The notes: generated by a model not told the origin, from the sequence alone. A stretch of 64,000 bases of DNA from Usitatibacter palustris (GCF_013003985.1 NZ_CP053073.1:1736001-1800000), one strand, 5' to 3'. Positions 34,913-44,424 are shown, counted from the first letter of the stretch. Translations and numbers: made by a program.

Positions 34913-35662
34913 ATGAAAATCCTTGTCCCCGTGAAACGCGTGGTCGACTTCAACGTGAAGGTGCGCGTGAAGGCCGACCAGACCGGCATCGAGCTCGCCA
35001 ACGTGAAGATGTCCATGAATCCCTTCGACGAAATCGCCATCGAGGAGGCCCTGAAGCTCAAGGAGGCCGGCAAGGCCACCGAGGTCGTCGCGGTTTCGGC
35101 CGGCACGACCGCGTGCCAGGAAACGATCCGTACCGCGCTCGCGATGGGGGCGGACCGCGGCATCCTCATCGAAAGCGACGCCGAGTTGCAGCCCCTCGCC
35201 GTTGCGAAGCTCCTCAAGGCGCTGGTCGCGAAGGAGTCCCCGCAGCTCGTCATCCTCGGCAAGCAGGCGATCGACGATGACGCGAACCAGGTCGGCCAGA
35301 TGCTCGCGGCACTCCTCGACTGGCCCCAGGCCACGTTCGCGAGCAAGGTCGAGATCGATGGTGCCTCGGCCAAGGTCACGCGCGAGATCGATGGCGGCCT
35401 CGAGACGATCGAGATCTCGCTGCCGGCGATCGTCACGGCAGACCTGCGGCTCAACACGCCGCGCTACGCCACGCTCCCGAACATCATGAAGGCGAAGAAG
35501 AAACCGCTCGACATCGTGAAGCCCGCGGACCTCGGCGTGGACGTGACGCCGCGCCTGAAGACGCTGAAGGTGGTCGAGCCGCCCAAGCGCAAGGGTGGCG
35601 TGATGGTGAAGGATGTCGCCGAGCTTGTGCACAAGTTGAAAAACGAAAGCAAGGTGATCTGA
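34913..35662 (+). CDS. etfB: Electron transfer flavoprotein subunit beta
   Basis: A 249-residue AMP-binding partner of EtfA that accepts electrons from acyl-CoA dehydrogenases. It begins [20 protein letters not shown] and contains [18 protein letters not shown], then [24 protein letters not shown] and a [28 protein letters not shown] stretch that is the EtfB signature. A TATAAT box and a PsrA-like palindrome lie just upstream, suggesting control by fatty acids. Its stop overlaps the etfA start by one base. Confidence 0.96.
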   Translation: MKILVPVKRVVDFNVKVRVKADQTGIELANVKMSMNPFDEIAIEEALKLKEAGKATEVVAVSAGTTACQETIRTALAMGADRGILIESDAELQPLAVAKLLKALVAKESPQLVILGKQAIDDDANQVGQMLAALLDWPQATFASKVEIDGASAKVTREIDGGLETIEISLPAIVTADLRLNTPRYATLPNIMKAKKKPLDIVKPADLGVDVTPRLKTLKVVEPPKRKGGVMVKDVAELVHKLKNESKVI

Positions 35663-36588
35663 TGACCGCGCTCGTCATTGCAGAACACGACAACACGAAC
35701 CTCAAGGCCGGCACCGCCAACGCGGTGACCGCGGCCACGAAGATGGGTGGCGACGTCCACCTGCTGGTCGCGGGGCAGGGCTGCCGCGCCGCTGCGGAGG
35801 CGGGCGCGAAGCTTGCCGGTGTCGCCAAGGTGCTGTTCGTCGAGGCGCCGCATTACGCCTCGGGCATGCCCGAGAACATGGCCACACTCGTGCTCTCGCT
35901 CGCGAAGTCCTATTCGCACCTCGTCGTGGGTGCCACGGCTTTCGGCAAGAACTTCATGCCGCGCGTCGCCGCACTGCTCGATGTCGCGCAAGTTTCCGAC
36001 ATCGTCGCCGTGGAGTCTCCCGATACGTTCGTGCGTCCGATCTACGCCGGCAATGCCTTCGCCACCGTGCAATCGGCGGACGCGATCAAGGCCGTGACCG
36101 TGCGCTCGACCGGCTTCGATGCCGCGGCGTCCACGGGCTCCGCGCCGATCGAGAACGCAACGGCTGCGGCAGATGGCGGCAAGTCCAAGCTGTTGAGCCA
36201 GGAGCTCACGAAGTCCGCGCGTCCCGAACTTGCTGCCGCCAAGCGCATCGTGTCCGGTGGACGCGGCCTTGCGAGCGGCGAGAACTTCAAGATGCTCGAG
36301 ACCCTCGCCGACAAGCTCGGTGCGGCTATCGGTGCGTCGCGTGCGGCCGTCGATTCGGGCTACGTGCCGAACGACTATCAAGTGGGGCAGACCGGCAAGA
36401 TCGTCGCGCCGGAGCTCTACATCGCGATCGGCATCTCCGGCGCGATCCAGCACCTCGCGGGCATGAAGGACAGCAAGGTCATCGTCGCGATCAACAAGGA
36501 TCCCGAGGCGCCGATCTTCCAGATCGCCGATTACGGACTCGTGGGCGATCTCTTCCAGATCGTTCCCGAGTTGACAGCAGCGCTCTAG
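35662..36588 (+). CDS. etfA: Electron transfer flavoprotein subunit alpha
   Basis: This 308-residue FAD-binding subunit completes the ETF heterodimer that hands electrons from acyl-CoA dehydrogenases to ETF-quinone oxidoreductase. The C-terminal FAD domain has the signature [14 protein letters not shown], then [41 protein letters not shown] and [20 protein letters not shown]. It is translationally coupled to etfB (TGATG). The next gene in the same direction is an acyl-CoA dehydrogenase, a likely electron donor, although a palindromic repeat separates them. Confidence 0.96.
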   Translation: MTALVIAEHDNTNLKAGTANAVTAATKMGGDVHLLVAGQGCRAAAEAGAKLAGVAKVLFVEAPHYASGMPENMATLVLSLAKSYSHLVVGATAFGKNFMPRVAALLDVAQVSDIVAVESPDTFVRPIYAGNAFATVQSADAIKAVTVRSTGFDAAASTGSAPIENATAAADGGKSKLLSQELTKSARPELAAAKRIVSGGRGLASGENFKMLETLADKLGAAIGASRAAVDSGYVPNDYQVGQTGKIVAPELYIAIGISGAIQHLAGMKDSKVIVAINKDPEAPIFQIADYGLVGDLFQIVPELTAAL

Positions 36589-36593
36589 AAAAA

Positions 36594-36685
36594 TGTCATT
36601 CTGAGGAGCGAAGCGACGAAGAACCTGCTTTAGGCAGTTAACTGATTCAAGCAGGTCCTTCGGGCCTTCGGCCCTCAGGATGACA
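36594..36685. repeat. TGTCATCCTGAG-family palindromic element, full copy 2
   Basis: A 92-base inverted repeat between etfA and the acyl-CoA dehydrogenase gene. The left arm is TGTCATTCTGAGGAGCGAAG...GAACCTGCTT and the right arm AAGCAGGTCCTTCGGGCC...CCCTCAGGATGACA. It starts five bases after the etfA stop and may reduce read-through to the next gene. Confidence 0.9.
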
Positions 36686-36706
36686 AGTTTGGTTTAGGAG
36701 ACTTCA

Positions 36707-38503
36707 GTGCCTGAATACGTCGCCCCCCTCAAAGACATGCAGTTCGTGCTCAAGCACGTCGTTGGCCTCGACCTGGTCAATACGCTTCCCGGCTGGGAGG
36801 ACGTGACCGAGGACGTCGTCGATGCGATCCTCGAGGAGGCGGGCAAGCTCGCGAGCGAAGTGCTCTCGCCGCTCAATTCCACGGGCGACAAGACGGGCGC
36901 GAAGTGGAAGGACGGCGTGGTGACCACGCCCCCGGGCTTCAAGGAGGCGTACCACCAGTACTGCAACGCGGGCTGGAACAACATCCTCTCGCCGACCGAT
37001 TTCGGCGGACAAGGGCTGCCGCACCTCATCGCGACACCGGTTGAAGAGATGTGGGGTGCGGCGAACCTCGCATTCAAGCTCTGCCCGATGCTCACCCAGG
37101 GCGCGATCGAAGCGATTTCGCACGTCGGGCCCGACAGCCTGCGCGAGCGGTTCCTGCCGGCGATGGTGTCGGGCAAGTGGACCGGCACGATGAACCTCAC
37201 CGAGCCGCAGGCGGGCAGCGACCTCTCGCTCGTGCGCACGAAGGCCACGCCGCAGGACGACGGCACTTATCGCATCAAGGGCCAGAAGATCTTCATCACC
37301 TACGGCGAGCACGACTACACCGAGAACATCGTGCACCTGGTGCTGGCGCGCATCGACGGCGCCCCGGAAGGCGTGAAGGGCATCTCGCTCTTCGCGGTTC
37401 CGAAGTTCAACGTGAAGCCCGACGGCACGCTCGGCAGCCGCAACGACGTGAAGTGCGCCTCCATCGAACACAAGCTCGGTATCCACGCGAGCCCCACCGC
37501 GGTGATGATCTTCGGCGAGAACGACGGCGCCGCGGGCTATCTCGTGGGCGAGGCGAACCGCGGCCTGGAGTACATGTTCATCATGATGAACGCCGCGCGC
37601 CTGTCGGTCGGGCTCGAAGGTGTTGCGATCGCCGAACGCGCCTACCAGCGCGCGCTCTCCTGGTCGCGTGAACGCATGCAGGGCAAGCCCATCGGTGTTG
37701 CGGGCGCGAAGACCGCGCCGATCATCCAGCACCCGGACGTGAAGCGGATGCTGCTCACGATGAAATCCACGATCGAGGCCATGCGCGCGCTTGCGTACTG
37801 GACCTCGGCGCAGCTCGACCGCGCCCGTATGGCGGCCGACGACACCGAGCGCAAGCGTTCCCAGGCGCTGGTCGATTTCCTGATCCCGATCGTGAAGGGC
37901 TGGTCCACGGAGAACGGTATCGACGTGGCGTCGCTCGGCATCCAGGTCCACGGCGGCATGGGCTTCATCGAGGAGACGGGTGCCGCGCAGCATCTTCGCG
38001 ACGCGCGCATCACCACGATCTACGAGGGCACGACCGGCATCCAGGCGATGGACCTCGTCGGCCGCAAGATCGGCCGCGAAGAAGGACGCACGGCATTGGC
38101 GCTCCTTGCCGAGATCGACAACTTCACGCCGAAGCTCGCGGCTTCGGGCGATGCGAACGTGAAGGCGATCGGCGAATCGCTGACGGCCGCGGTCAAGAGT
38201 GCGCGCGAGACGGTGCAGTGGATCGCCCGCAACTTCTCGACCAACGCACCCGCGGTCGCCGCAGGGTCGGTGTATGTGCTCAAACTTCTCGGCATCACGC
38301 TCGGTGGCTGGATGCTCGCGCGCTCGGCGAACACCGCGGCCGCGCAGCTCGGCCGTGCCGAAGGCGACGCGGCATTCCTGAAGGCGAAGATCCTCACGGC
38401 GCACTTCTACGCGGACCACATCCTTCCGCAGACGGCCTCGCTCGCCAGCGCGGCCACGCGCGGGCCGGAGAGCGTGCTTGCCGTGGAGGACGCACAGTTC
38501 TGA
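36707..38503 (+). CDS. Acyl-CoA dehydrogenase, long form (DmdC-like)
   Basis: The 598-residue flavoenzyme has the long acyl-CoA dehydrogenase architecture with an extra C-terminal helical domain (from about 470). Key segments are TEPQAGSDLSLVRTKA (FAD/substrate), QVHGGMGFIEETGAAQHLRDARI and IYEGTTGIQAMDL, whose Glu is the catalytic base position. The nearest named relatives by layout are DmdC (3-methylmercaptopropionyl-CoA dehydrogenase) and FadE5-like enzymes; the natural substrate is not evident. The start is GTG at 36707, with TAGGAG six bases upstream. It lies downstream of etfBA, and mntP is coupled to its stop. Confidence 0.92.
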   Translation: MPEYVAPLKDMQFVLKHVVGLDLVNTLPGWEDVTEDVVDAILEEAGKLASEVLSPLNSTGDKTGAKWKDGVVTTPPGFKEAYHQYCNAGWNNILSPTDFGGQGLPHLIATPVEEMWGAANLAFKLCPMLTQGAIEAISHVGPDSLRERFLPAMVSGKWTGTMNLTEPQAGSDLSLVRTKATPQDDGTYRIKGQKIFITYGEHDYTENIVHLVLARIDGAPEGVKGISLFAVPKFNVKPDGTLGSRNDVKCASIEHKLGIHASPTAVMIFGENDGAAGYLVGEANRGLEYMFIMMNAARLSVGLEGVAIAERAYQRALSWSRERMQGKPIGVAGAKTAPIIQHPDVKRMLLTMKSTIEAMRALAYWTSAQLDRARMAADDTERKRSQALVDFLIPIVKGWSTENGIDVASLGIQVHGGMGFIEETGAAQHLRDARITTIYEGTTGIQAMDLVGRKIGREEGRTALALLAEIDNFTPKLAASGDANVKAIGESLTAAVKSARETVQWIARNFSTNAPAVAAGSVYVLKLLGITLGGWMLARSANTAAAQLGRAEGDAAFLKAKILTAHFYADHILPQTASLASAATRGPESVLAVEDAQF

Positions 38504-39051
38504 CGCTGCTCCTCATTGCCCTCGCGGTGTCGATGGACGCCGTGGCGGTGTGCATCTCGAGTGGCATGACCCGGGGAGCGCGCGCCTCATGGCGCGACGC
38601 CTTCGTGATGGCGTTCGTGTTCGGCGTCTTCCAAGCGGCGATGCCCGTCCTGGGCTATGCGGGCGGCGCGATCTTCGGCGACGCGATCGAGGCCTGGGAC
38701 CACTGGGTGGCATTCGGGATCCTCGCCGCGGTCGGCGGGCACATGATCTACGAGGCGTTCGACAAGAACGACCTCGCGCCTCGCAATCCCTTCGCATGGC
38801 GCTCGATGATGCTGCTCGGTGTCGCCACCAGCCTCGATGCCGCCGCCGTGGGTCTTACCCTGGCGCTCATCGACCTGCCGCTGCTCGCCTCCATCGCCGT
38901 GATCGGCGCGGTCACGTTCGCGCTCTGCGTCCCGGCGGTCCGCCTCGGAAGCCGCCTGGGCGCCGCGTTCGCCCACCGCGCGGAGCTCGCCGGCGGCATC
39001 GTCCTCATCGCCATCGGCGTGAAGATCCTTGTGGAGCACCTGTCGGCCTAG
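38500..39051 (+). CDS. mntP: Manganese efflux pump MntP, probable CTG start
   Basis: This 183-residue inner-membrane protein with six predicted helices matches MntP: LIALAVSMDAVAVCISSG in helix 1, then DHWVAFGILAAVGGHMIYEAF, and the repeat partner LGVATSLDAAAVGLTLALI with the paired metal-site Asp residues. No ATG, GTG or TTG start exists in frame before the conserved helix. A CTG at 38500 overlaps the acyl-CoA dehydrogenase stop as CTGA, and starting there gives an N-terminus of about E. coli length (188 residues in total). The next start, GTG at 38527, would cut off half of helix 1. So I take CTG with coupled translation as likely. Confidence 0.82.
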   Translation: MTLLLIALAVSMDAVAVCISSGMTRGARASWRDAFVMAFVFGVFQAAMPVLGYAGGAIFGDAIEAWDHWVAFGILAAVGGHMIYEAFDKNDLAPRNPFAWRSMMLLGVATSLDAAAVGLTLALIDLPLLASIAVIGAVTFALCVPAVRLGSRLGAAFAHRAELAGGIVLIAIGVKILVEHLSA

Positions 39052-39100
39052 CGGCCAGTTGTACTTTTCCGGTTGTCTACTTTCGGGGCTTTCGGCTTGC

Positions 39101-39131
39101 TATAAAGGAAGCCCGCCGACAACAGGAGGAG
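39101..39131 (+). promoter_or_regulatory. -10 box and strong ribosome site of the NTF2-like gene
   Basis: TATAAA (39101-39106) is a plausible -10 element; no convincing -35 lies at 17 bases. AGGAGGAG (39124-39131) is a near-perfect Shine-Dalgarno seven bases before the GTG at 39139 and decides that start. Confidence 0.45.
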
Positions 39132-39138
39132 TAGATCC

Positions 39139-39570
39139 GTGAAGAAGTCCCTCGCCGCGCTCGTCCTTGCAGTGACTATCGCCGGTTCCGCTGCCGCCCA
39201 ATCGCCCGACGCGGCCAGCGTCGTCAGTGCGTCAGAGGCCCTGGTGAAGGCGATGATGTCGCCCGACCGGGCGGCACTCGAGAAGCTCCTTTGGCCGGAG
39301 CTCAGCTACGGACATTCGGGTGGGGCGGTGGATACGCAAGCCACCCTCATCGACGGGCTCGTCAACAAGAAGAGCATTCTCGCGAACGTGCAGCTCACCA
39401 ACGCCACCACCACGATGGTCGGCAACGACCTCGCCGTCACGCGCGGCCGCATGAGCCTCGATGTGATGACCACGGGCACGGCGCAGAAGGTCGAGTTCAA
39501 CCTGCTCATGGTGTGGCAGAAGCGCGCCGGCGAATGGCGCCTGCTGGTGCGGCAGGCCTCGAAGCTCTAG
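39139..39570 (+). CDS. Secreted NTF2-like (DUF4440/SnoaL-type) protein
   Basis: The 143-residue protein has a signal peptide (KKSLAALVLAVTIAGSAAAQ) followed by one NTF2-like cone domain: ALVKAMMSPDRAALEKLLWPELSYGHSGG, a DTQATLIDGLVN loop, and the final strands VEFNLLMVWQKRAGEWRLLVRQASKL. The WRLLVRQ end is characteristic of DUF4440-type members. Such domains bind small molecules or act as enzymes, but this one has no assigned role. The start is a GTG set by a strong ribosome site. Its stop is directly adjacent to the stop of the convergent efflux adaptor gene. Confidence 0.82.
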   Translation: MKKSLAALVLAVTIAGSAAAQSPDAASVVSASEALVKAMMSPDRAALEKLLWPELSYGHSGGAVDTQATLIDGLVNKKSILANVQLTNATTTMVGNDLAVTRGRMSLDVMTTGTAQKVEFNLLMVWQKRAGEWRLLVRQASKL

Positions 39571-40698
39571 CTACTTCGCGATCGTCACCGCGTCGCCGTT
39601 GACGATGGAGTCGGGCGGATTGAGCACGAGTTGCTCCGTGCCCTTGAGGCCGTCGATCACTTCGACGCTCGTCCCGAGGTTGCGCCCGACCTTGATCGCC
39701 TGGAGCCGAACCTTGCCGGCTTCCACCGCGGCCACCTGCACACCCTCGGCGCGGATGATGAGGGCGTTGGCCGGGATCACCATTTCCTTGGCGGCGGTGA
39801 GCGGCAGGGCGACCTGCACGTAGGCGCCGGGCAGCAGCGCCCCGTCCTTGTTGTCGAGCGCGATCTCCACCTGCATGGTGCGGGTGTTGGGATCGATCGC
39901 CGCGGACGTGCGCGCGACCTGGCCTTCGAAGACCCGCCCGCGCAATTCGCCCTGCGTGATGTTCACCTTCTGTCCGGCCTTCACAAGGTGAGCGGACGAT
40001 TGCGGCACGTTCACATACACGCGCAGCGAATCGGCCTGCGTGAGGATGAAGAGCGGGCGGCCCGAGCCCGCGTCGATGAGGTCACCGACGTCGACGTTGC
40101 GGCGGGTGATGACGCCGCGGAACGGCGCCACGACGCGACGGAAGCTTTCGAGCTGCTTCAGGCGCTCCACATTGGCGTCGGCCTCCGCGAGATTCGCCTG
40201 CGCCTGCGCGTACGCGCCGCGGCGCTCGTCGAGGCTCTGCTGCGCCACGAATCCGGTCTTCTTGAGTTCCTCGTAGCGATCCATCGTGCTCTTGGCGAGC
40301 GCGAGACTTGCGGCCGATTGCTGGCGCGCCGCCCGTGCCTGCGTGAGCTGCTGGTCGATCTCGGGGCTCTCGATCTCCGCGAGCAGCTCGCCTTTCTCCA
40401 CGACCGAACCGATGTCCTTCGTCCAGCGCTTGAGGTAGCCGCTGGCGCGCGACGACAGCGGCGCCTGCGTCGCACCTTGAAGCGAACCGGCGAGCACAAC
40501 CGTCTCGCCCGTGCCGCCGATCTTCGGTGCGGCCACCTGCACGTAGAGCTTCGCCGAGTCCGCGGCGTTGGCCTCGAGCGTCTTTGCATTCGTGTGGCGC
40601 ATGAACACCGTGCGCCCGGCGCCCAGCGCCAGGAGTACGAGGATCACGATCGCGACGAGCTTCGCGCGGCGAATGGCAGTTCGGGATTCGTCAGTCAT
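39571..40698 (-). CDS. RND efflux periplasmic adaptor (HlyD/MFP family)
   Basis: This 375-residue membrane-fusion protein has one N-terminal membrane anchor (residues about 12-30). It then shows the lipoyl half-motifs RASGYLKRWTKDIGSVVEKGELLAEIESPE and VVAPFRGVITRRNVDVGDLIDAG around an Ala/Gln-rich coiled-coil hairpin (about 95-165). The beta-barrel domain has LRVYVNVPQSSAHLVKAGQ. It links the RND permease to an outer-membrane channel; no TolC-type gene is in the window. The start MTDESRT is chosen at 40698 and overlaps the permease stop by 8 bases. Confidence 0.92.
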   Translation of the reverse strand: MTDESRTAIRRAKLVAIVILVLLALGAGRTVFMRHTNAKTLEANAADSAKLYVQVAAPKIGGTGETVVLAGSLQGATQAPLSSRASGYLKRWTKDIGSVVEKGELLAEIESPEIDQQLTQARAARQQSAASLALAKSTMDRYEELKKTGFVAQQSLDERRGAYAQAQANLAEADANVERLKQLESFRRVVAPFRGVITRRNVDVGDLIDAGSGRPLFILTQADSLRVYVNVPQSSAHLVKAGQKVNITQGELRGRVFEGQVARTSAAIDPNTRTMQVEIALDNKDGALLPGAYVQVALPLTAAKEMVIPANALIIRAEGVQVAAVEAGKVRLQAIKVGRNLGTSVEVIDGLKGTEQLVLNPPDSIVNGDAVTIAK

Positions 40699-43600
40699 GC
40701 TGCAGCGACTCCTGGGGATGTGCGGAAGGCGGCACGCGCCGCGAAGCGCGGGCAAGCAGCCACTCGTGCACGGCGGCGTAGACCACCGGCACGAAGAGAA
40801 GGGTGGAGACGGTGGCGAGTGCCAGGCCGCCGATCACGGCGCGGCCCAGCGGCGCGTTCTGCTCGCCGCCTTCGCCCATGCCCAGCGCCATCGGGATCAT
40901 GCCGATGATCATCGCGAGCGCCGTCATGAGCACCGGGCGAATCCGCGTGGCGCCGGCTTCGAGCGCGGCCGCGTTGGGCGCGACGCCGGCGGCTTCGCGA
41001 TCGCGCGCGAAGGACACGAGCAGGATGGAGTTCGCCGTCGCGACCCCCATCGTCATGATCGCGCCGGTCAGCGCCGGGACCGAAAGCGTGGTGCCGGTGA
41101 TGAAGAGCATCCACGCGATGCCGGCAAGTGCGGCGGGTAGGGCGGCGATGATGATCACCGCGTCGATCCACGACTGGAAGTTCACGACGATGAGCAGGTA
41201 GACCAGCACGATCGCCATCGCGAGACCGACGCCCAGGCCGATGAACGACGCGCGCATCGTCTCGACCTGGCCGCGCACCTCGAGCGTGGAGCCGCGCGGC
41301 AGCTTGGCTCGCGTCTCGGCCACGAGCTTGTCGATGTCACCGGCCACCGCGGCGAGGTCGCGGCCCTGGACGCTCACGTAGACATCGATCACCGGAATGA
41401 TGTTGTAGCGCGAGACGATGGCGGGCGACCGCGACGCCTTCGCATCCACGAGGTTGCCCAGCACCTGCGGCGCGCGTCCCGGGGCTGCGCCCGGATCGGC
41501 GACGGGGATGTTGAGCAACGCATCCATGGAGTCCACGTTGTACTCGGGCGTCTGCACCGCGAGGTTGTAGACCACGCCGTTCTGCGGATTCAGCCAGAAG
41601 GCGGGCGAGGTCTGCGAGCTGCCGGCGAGCGCGATGAGCAGGTTCTGGCCCACGTTCGCGGTGGAGAGTCCCATCGCCTGGGCGCGCGTGCGATCGACCT
41701 GGAGGTTCACGCCCGGATAGTCGAGCCGCTGGTGCACGTGCGCGTCGACCGCACCGGGAACCTCGCGGATCTTGCGCGTGAGCTCGGCGGCGAGCTCCGC
41801 GTTCTTCTGCATGTTGTTGCCGGAGAACTGGATGTCGATCGCGGCCGGAAGTCCGAAGTTGAGGATCTGCGTGACGATGTCGGCGGGCTGGAAGAAGAAC
41901 TCGATGCCGGGGAAGCGCTTGGGCAGCTCGCGTCGGAGCTCCGTCACGAACTCTTCCGTGGGCCGGTGGCCTTTGCGAAGCGACATCAGGATCTCGCCGT
42001 CGAGCGTGCCGATCGTCCCGGAGTTGCTGTACGAAAGATTGATGCCGCTGTTGGGCACGCCGATGTTGTCGAGGATCGTCTCGAGCTCTTCCTTGGGCAC
42101 GATCTCGCGGATCGCGACCTCGATGCGATCGGCGATACGCGCGGTTTCCTCGATGCGCGTTCCGGTGGCGGCGCGGAAGTGCAGCTTGATCTGGCCCGCG
42201 TCGACGGTCGGGAAGAAGTCCCGGCCGAGGAAGGGATAGAGCAGGCACGAGACCGCGGTGAAGCCGAAGAAGATCGCCGCGAAGGCCGCGCGCCGGGCGA
42301 GCACCGCCGCGAGCACCGCCGCATACCAGGCGCGCATGCGCTCGAACCGCGCATCGAACGCACGGTAGAGACGCGTCAGCGCATTGGGTTTCTCATCCCC
42401 GCCATGCTTCTGCCCACGCATGAGCAGCATCACGAGCGTCGGGACGAGGGTCCGCGACAGGATGTACGAGAAGACCATCGCGAAGCACACCGCCTCGGCC
42501 ATCGGCACGAAGAGGAACCTGGCCACGCCGGTGAGGAAGAACATCGGCACGAACACGATGCAGATGCACAGTGTGGCGACGAAGGCGGGCACGCCGATCT
42601 CGCCAGCACCCACGATGATGGCTTCGTGCAGCTCCACGCCGTTGTGCAGGTGCCGCTCGATGTTCTCGATGGTGACGATCGCCTGGTCCACCAATATCCC
42701 GACCGAGAGCGCGAGGCCCCCGAGCGTCATGAGGTTCAGCGTCTCGCCCAGCGCACGCAGCATGAGGATGGAGGCGAGGATCGAGAGCGGAATCGTGAGC
42801 GCGATGATGAAGGTGCTGCGCCAGTTGCCGAGGAAGAGCAGCACCATGAGCGCGGTGAGGCCCGCGGCGATCAGCGCTTCGATCACCACGCCCATCACGG
42901 CCGCCTTCACGAAGATGGACTGGTCGAAGAGGGGCGTGACCTTCACGTCGGGCGGAAGGAGCTGTGCCGCGCGCGGCAGGATGTCGCGCAGGTTGTTCAC
43001 GATGTCGAGCGTCGATGCGCCGCCGTTCTTCAGCACCGAGAGCAGCACGCCGCGCTGGCCGTCCTGGCGCACGACGTTGGTTTGCGGCCGGAAGCCGTCG
43101 CGGACGAATGCGACGTCCTTCAGGTAGACCGTGGCACCCCCGGACGTGCGCACCGGAAGATCGTTCAACCCGGAGATCGCGTCCGTCGAGGACTCGAGGT
43201 TCACGTTGAACTCGGTCGCGCCGAACTTGGCCGTGCCCGAGGGCAGGATCAGGTTCTGCGTGTTGATCGCATTCACCACGTCCGCCGGGCTCATGTTGCG
43301 CGCCTGGAGCGCCTGCAGGTCGATGTCGACCGAGACGAAGCGCTCCTTGCCGCCGTAGGGCCAGGGAATCGCGGCACCCGGGATGGTGATGAGCTGCGGG
43401 CGAAGCTGGTTGACCGCGGTGTCGAAGAGCCCCTGCTCCGACATGCCCGGGCTCGAGATCGCAAGCTGGACGACCGGAATGCTCGAAGCCGAGTACTTGA
43501 TGATGAGCGGCGGGGTGGTGCCCGGCGGAAGCTGCCGCAGCATCGTCTGCATGATCGCGACGACCTGCGCGATCGCGGTCTGGATGTTGGCGTTGGGCTG

Positions 43601-43924
43601 GAAGAAGATCTTCGTGACGGACACGCCGGCGAGCGACTGGCTTTCGATGTGCTCGATGTCGCTCACGGTCGTGGTGAGCGCGCGTTCGGACTGGCCGGTC
43701 ACCCGCTGGCCCATCTCCTGGGCCGAGAGCCCCCGGTAGTTCCACACGACGCTGATCACCGGGATGTCGATCTCCGGGAACACGTCCGTGGGCATCTTCA
43801 GCAGGGCGAAGGGCGTGGCGAGCACGATCAGCATCGCCATCACGATGAACGTGTACGGGCGTCGGAGCGCGAGCTCGACGACGGAGAAACCGGAGGACCC
43901 GGAGGGTGTTTCGGATGCCGACAT
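40691..43924 (-). CDS. RND-type efflux transporter permease
   Basis: The 1077-residue protein has the AcrB-type 12-helix topology with two large periplasmic loops, after TM1 (RRPYTFIVMAMLIVLATPFALL) and TM7. The TM4 proton-relay region reads SVGILVDQAIVTIENIER, where AcrB has Asp-Asp; only the first Asp is kept. The TM10 region reads MGVATANSILLVSFARD, where AcrB has a Lys in SAKNAILIVEF. So the relay differs from AcrB and from metal-exporting HME types. The start at 43924 (MSASETPSG) is set by GAGGAAAA; an in-frame ATG at 43948 lies before it. The substrate is unknown. Confidence 0.93.
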   Translation of the reverse strand: MSASETPSGSSGFSVVELALRRPYTFIVMAMLIVLATPFALLKMPTDVFPEIDIPVISVVWNYRGLSAQEMGQRVTGQSERALTTTVSDIEHIESQSLAGVSVTKIFFQPNANIQTAIAQVVAIMQTMLRQLPPGTTPPLIIKYSASSIPVVQLAISSPGMSEQGLFDTAVNQLRPQLITIPGAAIPWPYGGKERFVSVDIDLQALQARNMSPADVVNAINTQNLILPSGTAKFGATEFNVNLESSTDAISGLNDLPVRTSGGATVYLKDVAFVRDGFRPQTNVVRQDGQRGVLLSVLKNGGASTLDIVNNLRDILPRAAQLLPPDVKVTPLFDQSIFVKAAVMGVVIEALIAAGLTALMVLLFLGNWRSTFIIALTIPLSILASILMLRALGETLNLMTLGGLALSVGILVDQAIVTIENIERHLHNGVELHEAIIVGAGEIGVPAFVATLCICIVFVPMFFLTGVARFLFVPMAEAVCFAMVFSYILSRTLVPTLVMLLMRGQKHGGDEKPNALTRLYRAFDARFERMRAWYAAVLAAVLARRAAFAAIFFGFTAVSCLLYPFLGRDFFPTVDAGQIKLHFRAATGTRIEETARIADRIEVAIREIVPKEELETILDNIGVPNSGINLSYSNSGTIGTLDGEILMSLRKGHRPTEEFVTELRRELPKRFPGIEFFFQPADIVTQILNFGLPAAIDIQFSGNNMQKNAELAAELTRKIREVPGAVDAHVHQRLDYPGVNLQVDRTRAQAMGLSTANVGQNLLIALAGSSQTSPAFWLNPQNGVVYNLAVQTPEYNVDSMDALLNIPVADPGAAPGRAPQVLGNLVDAKASRSPAIVSRYNIIPVIDVYVSVQGRDLAAVAGDIDKLVAETRAKLPRGSTLEVRGQVETMRASFIGLGVGLAMAIVLVYLLIVVNFQSWIDAVIIIAALPAALAGIAWMLFITGTTLSVPALTGAIMTMGVATANSILLVSFARDREAAGVAPNAAALEAGATRIRPVLMTALAMIIGMIPMALGMGEGGEQNAPLGRAVIGGLALATVSTLLFVPVVYAAVHEWLLARASRRVPPSAHPQESLQHD

Positions 43925-44013
43925 GACGTTTTCCTCAAATGAAATCATATCGGGAACCGCGGCCGGCGGTGCGGCGCAGCGGTAAAAGGTTGTGTCCGGT
44001 TAGACTGCTTCCC

Positions 44014-44346
44014 ATGGCCAACGCACCTGTCGTCCGGGAAATCCCCGCCACCGAGCTCAAGGCGATGTTCGATCGCGGCGAGACCTTTGAACTCATCGAC
44101 GTGCGCACGCGCGCCGAGCGCTCGATTGCCGAGATTCACGGATCAAGGCTGCTCGACCAGGGGTCGTACGACGCGCTGACCCAGCTCGATCACGACACGC
44201 CCCTTGTCTTCACCTGCCACCACGGCGAACGCAGCCGGCAGGCGGCGCAACACTTTGCGCAGCTGGGTTTCGAGAACGTCAGCAACGTGAGCGATGGGAT
44301 CGACGGCTGGTCGCTGTCGGTCGATCCCGGGGTGAGGCGGTACTAG
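44014..44346 (+). CDS. Single-domain rhodanese
   Basis: This 110-residue cytoplasmic rhodanese has FELIDVRTRAERSIAEIHGSRLL, then the active-site loop TCHHGERSRQAA with catalytic C68, and a final FENVSNVSDGIDGWS. Such proteins transfer sulfane sulfur to thiol acceptors; the CHHGERSR loop is typical of small thiosulfate-sulfurtransferase-like members. The ATG at 44014 gives the family's normal start. It is divergent from the RND operon. A structured region follows it. Confidence 0.88.
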   Translation: MANAPVVREIPATELKAMFDRGETFELIDVRTRAERSIAEIHGSRLLDQGSYDALTQLDHDTPLVFTCHHGERSRQAAQHFAQLGFENVSNVSDGIDGWSLSVDPGVRRY

Positions 44347-44347
44347 G

Positions 44348-44400
44348 CTTCAGTAGGACCCCGCTGACTGAAACCCCGCGGCCTCGGGGGGACACTGAAG
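44348..44400 (+). other. Nested hairpins before the sugar dehydrogenase gene
   Basis: The outer arms CTTCAGT (44348-44354) and ACTGAAG (44394-44400) enclose an inner stem CCCCG (44374-44378) / CGGGG (44385-44389). There is no T-run. It may be a rhodanese 3' end structure or a leader of the gene at 44425. Confidence 0.4.
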
Positions 44401-44424
44401 AGTCCCCTGCCTCCGGAGCCGCCG

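Noticed and set aside
10399..38503. A DMSP demethylation/acrylate pathway (DmdB-, DmdC- and AcuI-like proteins are all present).
   Set aside because: The acyl-CoA synthetases and acyl-CoA dehydrogenase belong to broad families, no dmdA or DMSP lyase gene is in the window, and the genes are not in one operon. Only the AcuI-PrpE part is specific enough to report.
41732..43942. A 736-codon plus-strand frame opposite the RND permease.
   Set aside because: It is fully antisense to a complete RND permease and its translation is low-complexity, rich in Arg, Asp and His, with no recognisable domain.
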